Source: Betaproteobacteria bacterium
Lineage (GTDB): Bacteria > Pseudomonadota > Gammaproteobacteria > Burkholderiales > Rhodocyclaceae
Reading direction: 5' to 3'
Assembly (NCBI GenBank): GCA_028065725.1
Contig: JAPTVL010000481.1
Location: forward strand, 1-21,191
Length of the DNA stretch: 21,191 nt
Shown here piece after piece: positions 15,601-21,191 of the stretch. Under the pieces are notes generated by a model. It was given only the letters and a program-made list of their open reading frames with translations, was not told the origin of the DNA and did not search any database. Positions within the stretch are counted from its first letter, which is position 1. Each line of letters starts with the position of its first letter. Position numbers and translations under genes: made by a program.

Positions 15601-15619
15601 TGAACCGAAAGGAAACTCG

Positions 15620-16018
15620 ATGCGGCATTACGAAATCGTATTTATCGTCCATCCCGATCAGAGCGAGCAGGTGCCCGCCATGATCGAACGCTATCGCAGC
15701 AATATCACCACGCGCGGCGGCAGCGTCCACCGTCTGGAAGACTGGGGCCGTCGCCAGATGGCCTATCCGATCCAGAAGGTCCACAAGGCCCACTACGTGC
15801 TGATGAACATCGAGTGCGACCAGGAAACCCTGGAAGAACTCGAACACGGCTTCAAGTTCAACGATGCCGTGCTGCGTCACCTGACCATCAAGCGCGACGA
15901 CGCAGTAACCACCGCCTCGCCGATGATGAAGGAAGAAAAGTCGCGCGACATTCTGGACAGCGCCAAGGCAGAAGGCGCCAAGCCTGAAGCGGCAGCTGAA
16001 CAGCCCGCCGCAGCTTGA
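15620..16018 (+). CDS. rpsF: 30S ribosomal protein bS6
   Basis: A 132-aa ribosomal protein that binds 16S rRNA together with S18 in the platform of the small subunit. [44 protein letters not shown] (starting near residue 40) and [13 protein letters not shown] are canonical S6 segments. The C-terminal tail (about 100-132) is a low-complexity Glu/Ala/Lys-rich extension as in other proteobacterial S6 proteins. AAAGGAAA before the ATG serves as ribosome site. It opens the operon rpsF-priB-rpsR-rplI. Confidence 0.97.
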   Translation: MRHYEIVFIVHPDQSEQVPAMIERYRSNITTRGGSVHRLEDWGRRQMAYPIQKVHKAHYVLMNIECDQETLEELEHGFKFNDAVLRHLTIKRDDAVTTASPMMKEEKSRDILDSAKAEGAKPEAAAEQPAAA

Positions 16019-16022
16019 GTGA

Positions 16023-16313
16023 GTGAACCGGCTGCTCATCAACGGAGCGCTTATCCAGGTTGATCCTGTGCGTTACAGTCCGGCGGGTGTGCCGATTGCC
16101 GAAGCGGTGATTCTTCACCGCGGCAGTCAGACGGTAGCAAGCCAGGCCCGACAGGTGGAATGTGAGTTGACGGTGCAGGCGAGTGGATCGCTTGCCAGCC
16201 AGTTGGCTCAACTGACCACTGGAACGCAGGTCAAACTGGAAGGCGCGTTGAACCGACGCAGCGTGAACAGCCGGCAACTGATCCTGATATTGAATCGAAT
16301 CGAAAAGGAATGA
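16023..16313 (+). CDS. priB: Primosomal replication protein N
   Basis: A 96-aa OB-fold single-strand DNA-binding protein that works with PriA and DnaT-type factors to reload DnaB at stalled replication forks. It begins with GTG at 16023, four bases after the rpsF stop, and the protein MNRLLINGALIQVDPVRYSPAGVP closely follows the PriB start style (first 20 residues are the clearest part: NRLLINGALI and SPAGVPIAEAVILHR). The C-terminal strand is RQLILILNRIE. Its place between rpsF and rpsR is the well-known PriB position in beta- and gammaproteobacteria. No strong Shine-Dalgarno is visible, so translation probably depends on coupling to rpsF. Confidence 0.92.
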   Translation: MNRLLINGALIQVDPVRYSPAGVPIAEAVILHRGSQTVASQARQVECELTVQASGSLASQLAQLTTGTQVKLEGALNRRSVNSRQLILILNRIEKE

Positions 16314-16316
16314 ATC

Positions 16317-16607
16317 ATGGCACGTCCCATGGGTGGTAAATCCGGCGGCAAGTTCGCCAAAAAAGGCGGCCGCGACAGCGGCAATCGTGGTCTCTTCAAG
16401 CGTCGCAAGTTCTGTCGCTTCACCGCCGAGAAGGTGGTCGAAGTCGATTACAAGGACATCGACGTACTGAAGGAATTCATCGCCGAAAACGGCCGCATCA
16501 TCCCGGCCCGCATCACCGGCACCAAGGCGCACTACCAGCGCCAGCTGGGCACCGCAATCAAGCGTGCGCGCTTCCTTGCGCTCATGCCGTATACCGACCT
16601 GCATTGA
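16317..16607 (+). CDS. rpsR: 30S ribosomal protein bS18
   Basis: A 96-aa ribosomal protein that pairs with S6 on the 16S rRNA platform. [14 protein letters not shown] (27-40), IDYKD-like [34 protein letters not shown] and the basic [12 protein letters not shown] end are diagnostic. It is about 20 residues longer than E. coli S18 because of a Gly/Lys-rich N-terminal extension ([18 protein letters not shown]), which is common in betaproteobacteria as far as I know. AAGGAA lies upstream of the ATG, and the gap to priB is three bases. Confidence 0.97.
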   Translation: MARPMGGKSGGKFAKKGGRDSGNRGLFKRRKFCRFTAEKVVEVDYKDIDVLKEFIAENGRIIPARITGTKAHYQRQLGTAIKRARFLALMPYTDLH

Positions 16608-16617
16608 GGAGACGACC

Positions 16618-17067
16618 ATGCAAGTGATTCTGATCGACAAAGTCGTCAACCTGGGCAACCTGGGTGACGTGGTCAAAGTGAAAGACGGCTACGCCCGCAA
16701 CTTTCTGATCCCTACCGGACGTGCACGTCGCGCCACCCAAGCCAACATGGAAGCGTTTGCTGCGCAGAAGGCCGAGCTGGAACGCGTGGCCGCCGAGAAA
16801 CTGGCCGACGCCCAGCGTCGTGCCGAAAAGCTGGAAGGCACGAGCGTGACGATCAGCCAGAAAGCCGGCGTCGATGGCCGCCTGTTCGGCTCCATCACCA
16901 ACGCCGACATTGCCGACGCGCTGAAAGCGCAAGGCCATGAAGTGGTCAAGGCGGAAGTCCGTTTGCCCGAAGGCCCGTTCAAGGCCATCGGTGAATACCC
17001 TGTGGTGCTGGGACTGCACACCGACGTGACCGCCAACATCACGGTGGTGGTGACCGGCGAGCAGTAA
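16618..17067 (+). CDS. rplI: 50S ribosomal protein bL9
   Basis: A 149-aa ribosomal protein that binds 23S rRNA near the L1 stalk. The ATG at 16618 follows GAGGAG and gives the standard opening [19 protein letters not shown]; the frame is open further upstream, but that part overlaps rps[16 protein letters not shown] is the L9 signature, followed by a long connecting helix (about 42-75, Ala/Glu/Arg-rich) and the C-terminal domain with [17 protein letters not shown]. The length equals that of E. coli L9. It closes the operon and is followed by a strong terminator. Confidence 0.97.
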   Translation: MQVILIDKVVNLGNLGDVVKVKDGYARNFLIPTGRARRATQANMEAFAAQKAELERVAAEKLADAQRRAEKLEGTSVTISQKAGVDGRLFGSITNADIADALKAQGHEVVKAEVRLPEGPFKAIGEYPVVLGLHTDVTANITVVVTGEQ

Positions 17068-17084
17068 TTCCGCCCGGATGTGCC

Positions 17085-17112
17085 AAAAGGGAGCCAGTGG
17101 CTCCCTTTTTTA
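17085..17112 (+). terminator. Rho-independent terminator of the rpsF-rplI operon
   Basis: GGGAGCC (17089-17095), loop AGT and GGCTCCC (17099-17105) form a perfect 7-bp stem preceded by AAAA and followed by TTTTTT. It lies 21 bp after the rplI stop. The flanking A and T runs would let it act weakly in both directions. Confidence 0.93.
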
Positions 17113-17147
17113 TTTATGCCCCCGGGGTATTCCTGGATGTACACGCT

Positions 17148-17156
17148 TTATCCACA
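17148..17156 (+). promoter_or_regulatory. Perfect DnaA box upstream of dnaB
   Basis: TTATCCACA is identical to the strongest DnaA-binding 9-mer. A second, partial copy TTATCCCTT (six of nine) follows in the same orientation at 17160-17168, overlapping the candidate -35 box of dnaB. It is the only perfect box I noticed in the window, so an origin is unlikely; control of dnaB by DnaA is the simpler reading. Confidence 0.6.
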
Positions 17157-17166
17157 AGCTTATCCC

Positions 17167-17195
17167 TTGGTGGCGGGGGGGCTGAAGACTAGAAT
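17167..17195 (+). promoter_or_regulatory. Candidate dnaB promoter, very close to the start codon
   Basis: TTGGTG (17167-17172) and TAGAAT (17190-17195) are 17 bp apart; the -10 box matches at five of six bases. Six bases separate the -10 box from the dnaB ATG, so transcription would begin at or next to the start codon. Confidence 0.4.
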
Positions 17196-17201
17196 CCTGC
17201 C

Positions 17202-18593
17202 ATGGCTGCTATCCATCCGTTCAACACAAATCCCGATCCCCAACTGGCGCAAATGCGCCTGCCGCCGCACTCGCTGGAAGCGGAGCAAGCGGTGCTGGGC
17301 GGCCTGCTGCTCGACAACAGCGCGTGGGACCGCATCGGCGACGTGGTGTCGGAGAGCGATTTCTACCGCCAGGATCATCGCCAGATCCTGCGCGCGATCG
17401 TGCGGCAGATTGCCGAAAACCGCCCGGCCGATGCGGTGACGGTGGCCGAATCGCTGCAGTCGATGGGACAGCTCGAAAGCGTGGGCGGGCTCGCCTATAT
17501 CGTGGCGCTGGCAAGCAATACGCCGTCGGCTGCCAACATCCGCCGCTACGCCGAAATCGTTCGCGAACGCTCGGTGATGCGCCGCCTCGCCGACGTGGCG
17601 ACCGGGATTGCCGACACCGCCTATTCCCCGGCCGGGCGCAGCGCCTCGCAGTTGCTCGACGAGGCGGAGGCCAAGGTGTTCGAGATTGCCGAATCCGGCA
17701 GCCGCGGACAGGCGGGCTTCACCGAAATCAAGCCGCTGCTGAAAGAGGTGGTCGAACGCATCGACGAGCTGTATCACCGCGACAACGATTCCGGCATCAC
17801 CGGCGTGCCGAGCGGTTTTCATGACCTCGACCAGAAAACCTCGGGCCTGCAGCCGGGGGATCTCATCATCGTCGCCGGGCGGCCGTCGATGGGTAAAACC
17901 GCGTTCTCGATCAACATCGCCGAAAACGTCGCGCTCGATACCGGCCTGCCGGTGGCGGTGTTCTCGATGGAAATGGGCGGCACCCAGCTGGTGATGCGGA
18001 TGATCGGCTCGGTCGGCAAGCTCGACCAGCACCGGCTGCGCACCGGCAAACTGGGCGAAGACGACTGGCAGCGCCTCACCTACGCGCTCGGCAAGCTCAA
18101 CGAGGCGCCGGTCTTCATCGACGAGACGCCGGGGCTCAACGTGCTGGAGCTGCGCGCGCGGGCTCGCCGGCTGATGCGGCAGTGCGGCAAGCTCGGCCTC
18201 ATCGTGATCGATTACATCCAGTTGATGTCGGCCAGCAGCGCGGGTGAAAACCGTGCCACCGAAATTTCCGAAATCTCGCGTGCGCTGAAGGGCCTGGCGA
18301 AAGAACTGCATGTGCCGGTGATCGCGCTGTCTCAGCTGAACCGCGGGCTGGAGCAGCGTCCCAACAAGCGCCCGGTGATGTCCGACCTGCGCGAATCGGG
18401 CGCCATCGAGCAGGATGCCGACGTCATCCTGTTCATCTACCGCGACGAGGTCTACAACCCCGACACGCAGGACAAGGGCACCGCCGAAATCATCATCAGC
18501 AAACAGCGTAACGGCCCGATCGGCACGGTGCGGCTGGCCTTCCTCGGCGAATACACGCGCTTCGAAACGCTGGCGCAGCCTGGTTCCTACTAG
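17202..18593 (+). CDS. dnaB: Replicative DNA helicase
   Basis: A 463-aa hexameric helicase that unwinds DNA 5' to 3' at the replication fork. The N-terminal helical domain (LPPHSLEAEQAVLGGLLLD, 20-38; NTPSAANI, 106-113) precedes a RecA-like motor with Walker A GRPSMGKT at 226-233, Walker B LIVIDYIQLM, ALSQLNRGLEQR and the C-terminal SKQRNGPIGTVRLAF. The length and collinearity with E. coli DnaB are good and no intein is inserted. The ATG has no clear Shine-Dalgarno (the preceding bases are GAAGACTAGAATCCTGCC). A downstream ATG at codon 18 would remove only the variable tip. It is followed by alr after five bases. Confidence 0.96.
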   Translation: MAAIHPFNTNPDPQLAQMRLPPHSLEAEQAVLGGLLLDNSAWDRIGDVVSESDFYRQDHRQILRAIVRQIAENRPADAVTVAESLQSMGQLESVGGLAYIVALASNTPSAANIRRYAEIVRERSVMRRLADVATGIADTAYSPAGRSASQLLDEAEAKVFEIAESGSRGQAGFTEIKPLLKEVVERIDELYHRDNDSGITGVPSGFHDLDQKTSGLQPGDLIIVAGRPSMGKTAFSINIAENVALDTGLPVAVFSMEMGGTQLVMRMIGSVGKLDQHRLRTGKLGEDDWQRLTYALGKLNEAPVFIDETPGLNVLELRARARRLMRQCGKLGLIVIDYIQLMSASSAGENRATEISEISRALKGLAKELHVPVIALSQLNRGLEQRPNKRPVMSDLRESGAIEQDADVILFIYRDEVYNPDTQDKGTAEIIISKQRNGPIGTVRLAFLGEYTRFETLAQPGSY

Positions 18594-18598
18594 TCCAG

Positions 18599-19666
18599 AT
18601 GCGCCCGATCAAAGCGCGCATTTCCATTGGTGCGATGGCGCACAACCTGCGTGTGGCACGCAGCCATGCGGGGACGGCGCGCGTGTTCGCGGTGGTCAAG
18701 GCCAACGCTTACGGCCACGGGCTGTCACGCGCGAGGCGCGCGCTGGCGGCGGCAGACGGCTTTGCCGTGCTGACGCTGGAAGAGGCCGCCAACCTGCGGT
18801 TGATGGGGGTGGAACAGCCTATCCTGCTGCTCGAAGGGGTCTTTGGCGCAGACGAGATTGCCGCCTGCGCCGAGCTCGATCTGTGGCCGGTGTTGCACCA
18901 CGCCGTGCAGCTCGACTGGCTGCAGCAGCAACCTCCTGCACGGCCCATTCAGGTTTTTCTCAAGTTCGACAGCGGCATGCACCGGCTCGGTTTCCCGCTT
19001 GCCGATCACGCCGCCATCATCGCGCAGACGAAAAGTCTGCCCGGGGTGGCGGGTATCACCTTGATGACCCACTTTGCCCAGGCGGATGAAGCCACCGGGG
19101 TGGACTGGCAGTTGCAGCCGTTTCTGCGCGAAATGGGCGACCATGGGCTACCGTGGAGCAGTGCCAATTCGGCGGCGCTGCTGCGTTATCCGGATGCGCG
19201 GGGTGAATGGGTGCGCCCGGGGCTGATGCTGTATGGCGCGTCGCCATTTGCCGACATGACCGCCGCAGAGCTGGGACTGCGCCCGGCGATGACGCTGCAA
19301 TCGGAAATCATCAGCGTACAGACCCTGCAAGCCGGCGAGGGGGTGGGCTACGGCCAGCTGTTTCGCGCCGGCCGCACGATGCGGGTGGGCGTGGTGGCAT
19401 GCGGCTATGCGGACGGCTATCCACGCCATGCGCTGACCGGTACGCCGGTCCTGGTCAACGGCCGCCTGAGCCGGACCCTGGGACGGGTGTCGATGGATAT
19501 GCTGTGCGTGGATTTGAGCGGATTCCCCGACGCCGGCGTCGGCAGCCCGGTGGTGCTGTGGGGCGAGGGTCTTCCGGTGGATGAAGTGGCCATGGCCGCA
19601 GGCACCAGCAGTTACGAACTTTTGTGTGCCCTGGCTGCACGCGTTCCGGTGGAAGAAGCCGACTAA
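18599..19666 (+). CDS. alr: Alanine racemase
   Basis: A 355-aa PLP enzyme that interconverts L- and D-alanine to supply peptidoglycan synthesis in the cytoplasm. The PLP lysine is K34 in AVVKANAYGHG, the second catalytic base is Y251 in GVGYGQLF, and FLKFDSGMHRLGF, SSANSAALL, RPGLMLYGASPF and GRVSMDMLCVDL are all family landmarks. The length is normal. It starts five bases after the dnaB stop with no obvious ribosome site of its own, so it is probably coupled to dnaB; the dnaB-alr order is a frequent proteobacterial arrangement. It converges with the DUF4936-like gene. Confidence 0.96.
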   Translation: MRPIKARISIGAMAHNLRVARSHAGTARVFAVVKANAYGHGLSRARRALAAADGFAVLTLEEAANLRLMGVEQPILLLEGVFGADEIAACAELDLWPVLHHAVQLDWLQQQPPARPIQVFLKFDSGMHRLGFPLADHAAIIAQTKSLPGVAGITLMTHFAQADEATGVDWQLQPFLREMGDHGLPWSSANSAALLRYPDARGEWVRPGLMLYGASPFADMTAAELGLRPAMTLQSEIISVQTLQAGEGVGYGQLFRAGRTMRVGVVACGYADGYPRHALTGTPVLVNGRLSRTLGRVSMDMLCVDLSGFPDAGVGSPVVLWGEGLPVDEVAMAAGTSSYELLCALAARVPVEEAD

Positions 19667-19727
19667 TACGCTTTGGAGCGCGGTGTCGAACGACGGCACG
19701 CGCGTGACCTCTGGCTGCTGCAATCCG

Positions 19728-20015
19728 TCATGGCGTCGGCCCCGACTCGTAAAAGCATTCCAGATGGCGGTCACCCCGGGTGAATGTCGCGCAGTCGATA
19801 TCTTGCGCTGCTGAATGCAATGCCGCAGTAAACGTCGTGAAGTCGGAAATTCCCTCGTAAATTTCCATCCAGGTTTCCGTATCGTCACAACGGCTCAGGC
19901 GTCGTGGCCTCTCGCTGCAATACCCGGCCATCGAGCTCAGCAGCGCATCGACCCGGCCGGCGGCAAGCTGTGTCTGCGCGGGATCGATGCGGTAATAGAC
20001 GTAGGCAGACTTCAC
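19728..20015 (-). CDS. DUF4936-like small protein
   Basis: A 95-aa protein that resembles the DUF4936 family of betaproteobacteria, of unknown function. The N-terminal strand SAYVYYRID, the middle DTETWMEIYEGI and the C-terminal RHLECFYE fit that family's pattern (a tyrosine-rich first strand and a W-M-E-x-Y motif), which suggests a small ferredoxin-like fold. I assign this from recall of the family, without a profile search. The start is GTG at 20015, directly abutting the ygfZ stop (TAG then GTG), so it is cotranscribed and probably translated by coupling with ygfZ. It has no signal peptide. Confidence 0.72.
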   Translation of the reverse strand: MKSAYVYYRIDPAQTQLAAGRVDALLSSMAGYCSERPRRLSRCDDTETWMEIYEGISDFTTFTAALHSAAQDIDCATFTRGDRHLECFYESGPTP

Positions 20016-21056
20016 CTATTCGGGCAGCGTGTAGGGCAGCGGTTTAAGGCTCAGCACAGCGCCGTCTGCGGCTTTCAGGTGCAGGGTCTGGGTGGTCGCG
20101 CTTTCGACCTGTGCCACTGCCAGCACATCGAAGCCTCCGGCCGGCGCCGGGGCCGAATTGACCACGGTGCCGGTGGCCTGGCCCTCGATGTCGGCGCTGT
20201 ACAAGCTGTCACCCGGTGCAGCTTCGGCATCGACATGCGCGAGAAACATGCGGCGCTTGAGTTTGCCCAGGTACTGGCTGCGCGCGACGATTTCCTGTCC
20301 CGGGTAGCAGCCTTTCTGGAAACTGACCCCCCCGATGACTTCGAGGTTGACCATCTGCGGCACGAACTGCTCCTGGGTGGCAGCGACGATCATCGGAATC
20401 CCCGCGTTGAGCCGCAGCCAGTCCCACACCGGGGCGCCGACCGGAGTGGCTGACTGACGCAGGATTTGCCACACGGCGGCGGCGCGTTCGGGTACGACCG
20501 ACAGCACGAACTTGTCTTCGCCAACGCGGATCACCTGGCCGGCTTCGCTGGCGACCGAACGCATCGAGGCTTCAGGCGCGGCACCCATCGCGGCACCCAC
20601 GGCAGCCTGGGCCTGCTTGCCGGCCACCACCAGCCGTACGGTTTCGTCGCTGGCGTCGCGCCCCTGTACTTTGGCGCGCAGGATGAACATGGACAGGCGT
20701 TTAAGCACACCAGCCAGGATGTCGCCCGAAAGCTGCAGGCAATAATCCTCGCCCTGCCGCCACATCAGAAAATTGCCGAGCAGGCGCCCCTTGGGGCTGC
20801 AGTAGCCGTTCCACTGCGCGCCGTCGGCGTGCAGGCCGCGCACGTCGTTGGTCAGCTGGCCCTGCAGGAAGTTGACAGTCTCGTCGCCACGGAATGCGAT
20901 CACGCCAAGCTGCGACAAATCCGCCACAATGGTGCCGTCCGTAGCGGCCGCGCGTTCGGCGGCGGGATCGCCATAATTCAGCACGGTGACGTTCTCGATG
21001 GCCGCGCCTTGTGTTTGCAGAAAGGTTTTCCAGGATTCGATCACGATACGGTCCAT
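20016..21056 (-). CDS. ygfZ: Folate-binding protein YgfZ (Fe-S cluster assembly/repair)
   Basis: A 346-aa protein of the GcvT-like YgfZ family, which uses folate and supports the activity of certain Fe-S enzymes. The signature KGCYPGQEIVARSQYLGK includes the conserved cysteine C250 and runs to a basic KRR. The N-terminal LSQLGVIAFRGDETVNFLQG and LTNDVRGL, followed by GYCSPKGRLL, are also typical. WDWLRLNAGIPMI lies before the signature, as in GcvT relatives. The ATG at 21056 is the start used. It is divergent from a membrane-protein gene and is followed at once by the DUF4936-like gene. Function in Fe-S upkeep would complement apbC elsewhere in the window. Confidence 0.93.
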   Translation of the reverse strand: MDRIVIESWKTFLQTQGAAIENVTVLNYGDPAAERAAATDGTIVADLSQLGVIAFRGDETVNFLQGQLTNDVRGLHADGAQWNGYCSPKGRLLGNFLMWRQGEDYCLQLSGDILAGVLKRLSMFILRAKVQGRDASDETVRLVVAGKQAQAAVGAAMGAAPEASMRSVASEAGQVIRVGEDKFVLSVVPERAAAVWQILRQSATPVGAPVWDWLRLNAGIPMIVAATQEQFVPQMVNLEVIGGVSFQKGCYPGQEIVARSQYLGKLKRRMFLAHVDAEAAPGDSLYSADIEGQATGTVVNSAPAPAGGFDVLAVAQVESATTQTLHLKAADGAVLSLKPLPYTLPE

Positions 21057-21095
21057 TCAAAGGGGATGCGATGAAGGCTAAAAGTGTACACGCTG

Positions 21096-21191
21096 ATGCG
21101 CGAGATTGAGCTCAAACCCTCACGCCGGCTGGGGATGTTGCTGCTGGGGATGGCGGCGCTGGCACTGGTTGCCGTCTATCTCGCAGCCTTG
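21096..21191 (+). CDS. Membrane protein, N-terminal part, possibly YgfX-like (partial)
   Basis: The last 96 bases read in frame as 32 codons: MREIELKPSRRLGM, then LLLGMAALALVAVYLAAL, which forms a first transmembrane helix. The 'L-x-PSRRL' opening followed by a hydrophobic helix resembles YgfX (CptA) proteins of betaproteobacteria, and in E. coli ygfX and sdhE lie divergent from ygfZ, so the position supports this. The rest is outside the window. No strong ribosome site is seen directly before the ATG; a 12-codon reading frame (21071-21109) with AGGGG upstream overlaps the start and could couple translation. Confidence 0.5.
   Translation, partial: MREIELKPSRRLGMLLLGMAALALVAVYLAAL

Noticed and set aside
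17119..17127. CCCCCGGGG near the rplI terminator as a third copy of the decarboxylase hairpin
   Set aside because: It has no spacer and lacks the GATT flank, so it is only a short palindrome.
17085..17201. Replication origin between rplI and dnaB
   Set aside because: Only one perfect DnaA box, no cluster of boxes and no clear AT-rich unwinding region; neighbours such as dnaA, dnaN or parA are absent.

Overview
The window is a dense, GC-rich stretch of bacterial core chromosome. It most resembles a betaproteobacterium, possibly a Thiobacillus/Nitrosomonadales-type organism. Three things suggest this: the order apbC-dcd-basic amino acid decarboxylase, priB placed between rpsF and rpsR, and a DUF4936-like gene directly after ygfZ. 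The lineage call is an inference from gene order and protein style, not from a search. I saw no mobile element, CRISPR array, tRNA or rRNA gene.

Layout. 1-851: the end of zwf overlapping pgl (oxidative pentose phosphate entry), meeting stop-to-stop a permuted ribosome-assembly GTPase (YlqF/RbgA type) on the minus strand. An aspartase/fumarase-family lyase lies upstream of that GTPase. 3233-6031: a tightly packed plus-strand operon of exported proteins: a TlpA-type thioredoxin, a SoxW-like thioredoxin, a TolC-family outer-membrane protein and a very short HlyD-like adaptor. It has no inner-membrane transporter gene and is the most unusual unit here. 6100-7005: a small hypothetical gene and a gene-free gap of about 410 bp. 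7006-9373: proS followed by a lytic transglycosylase, on the minus strand. 9449-11310: a spermidine-synthase-like methyltransferase-fold protein, rppH and a small conserved-looking unknown gene.

11497-15467: apbC (Fe-S carrier), dcd (dCTP deaminase) and a large PLP-dependent Arg/Lys/Orn decarboxylase. 15620-17067: the rpsF-priB-rpsR-rplI operon, with a leader that may carry an S6:S18 autoregulatory hairpin, closed by a strong terminator. 17202-19666: dnaB and alr; a perfect DnaA box sits just upstream of dnaB, whose best -10 element is so close to the ATG that the mRNA could be leaderless. 19728-21056: ygfZ and a DUF4936-like gene on the minus strand. The window ends in the first 32 codons of a divergent membrane protein that looks like YgfX.

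Most genes are housekeeping: carbon metabolism, translation, replication, cell wall and Fe-S/nucleotide metabolism. Points that merit a second look are the thioredoxin/TolC/mini-HlyD operon, two near-identical GC-rich hairpins flanking the decarboxylase gene, the rpsF leader, and the DnaA box with possible leaderless start at dnaB.
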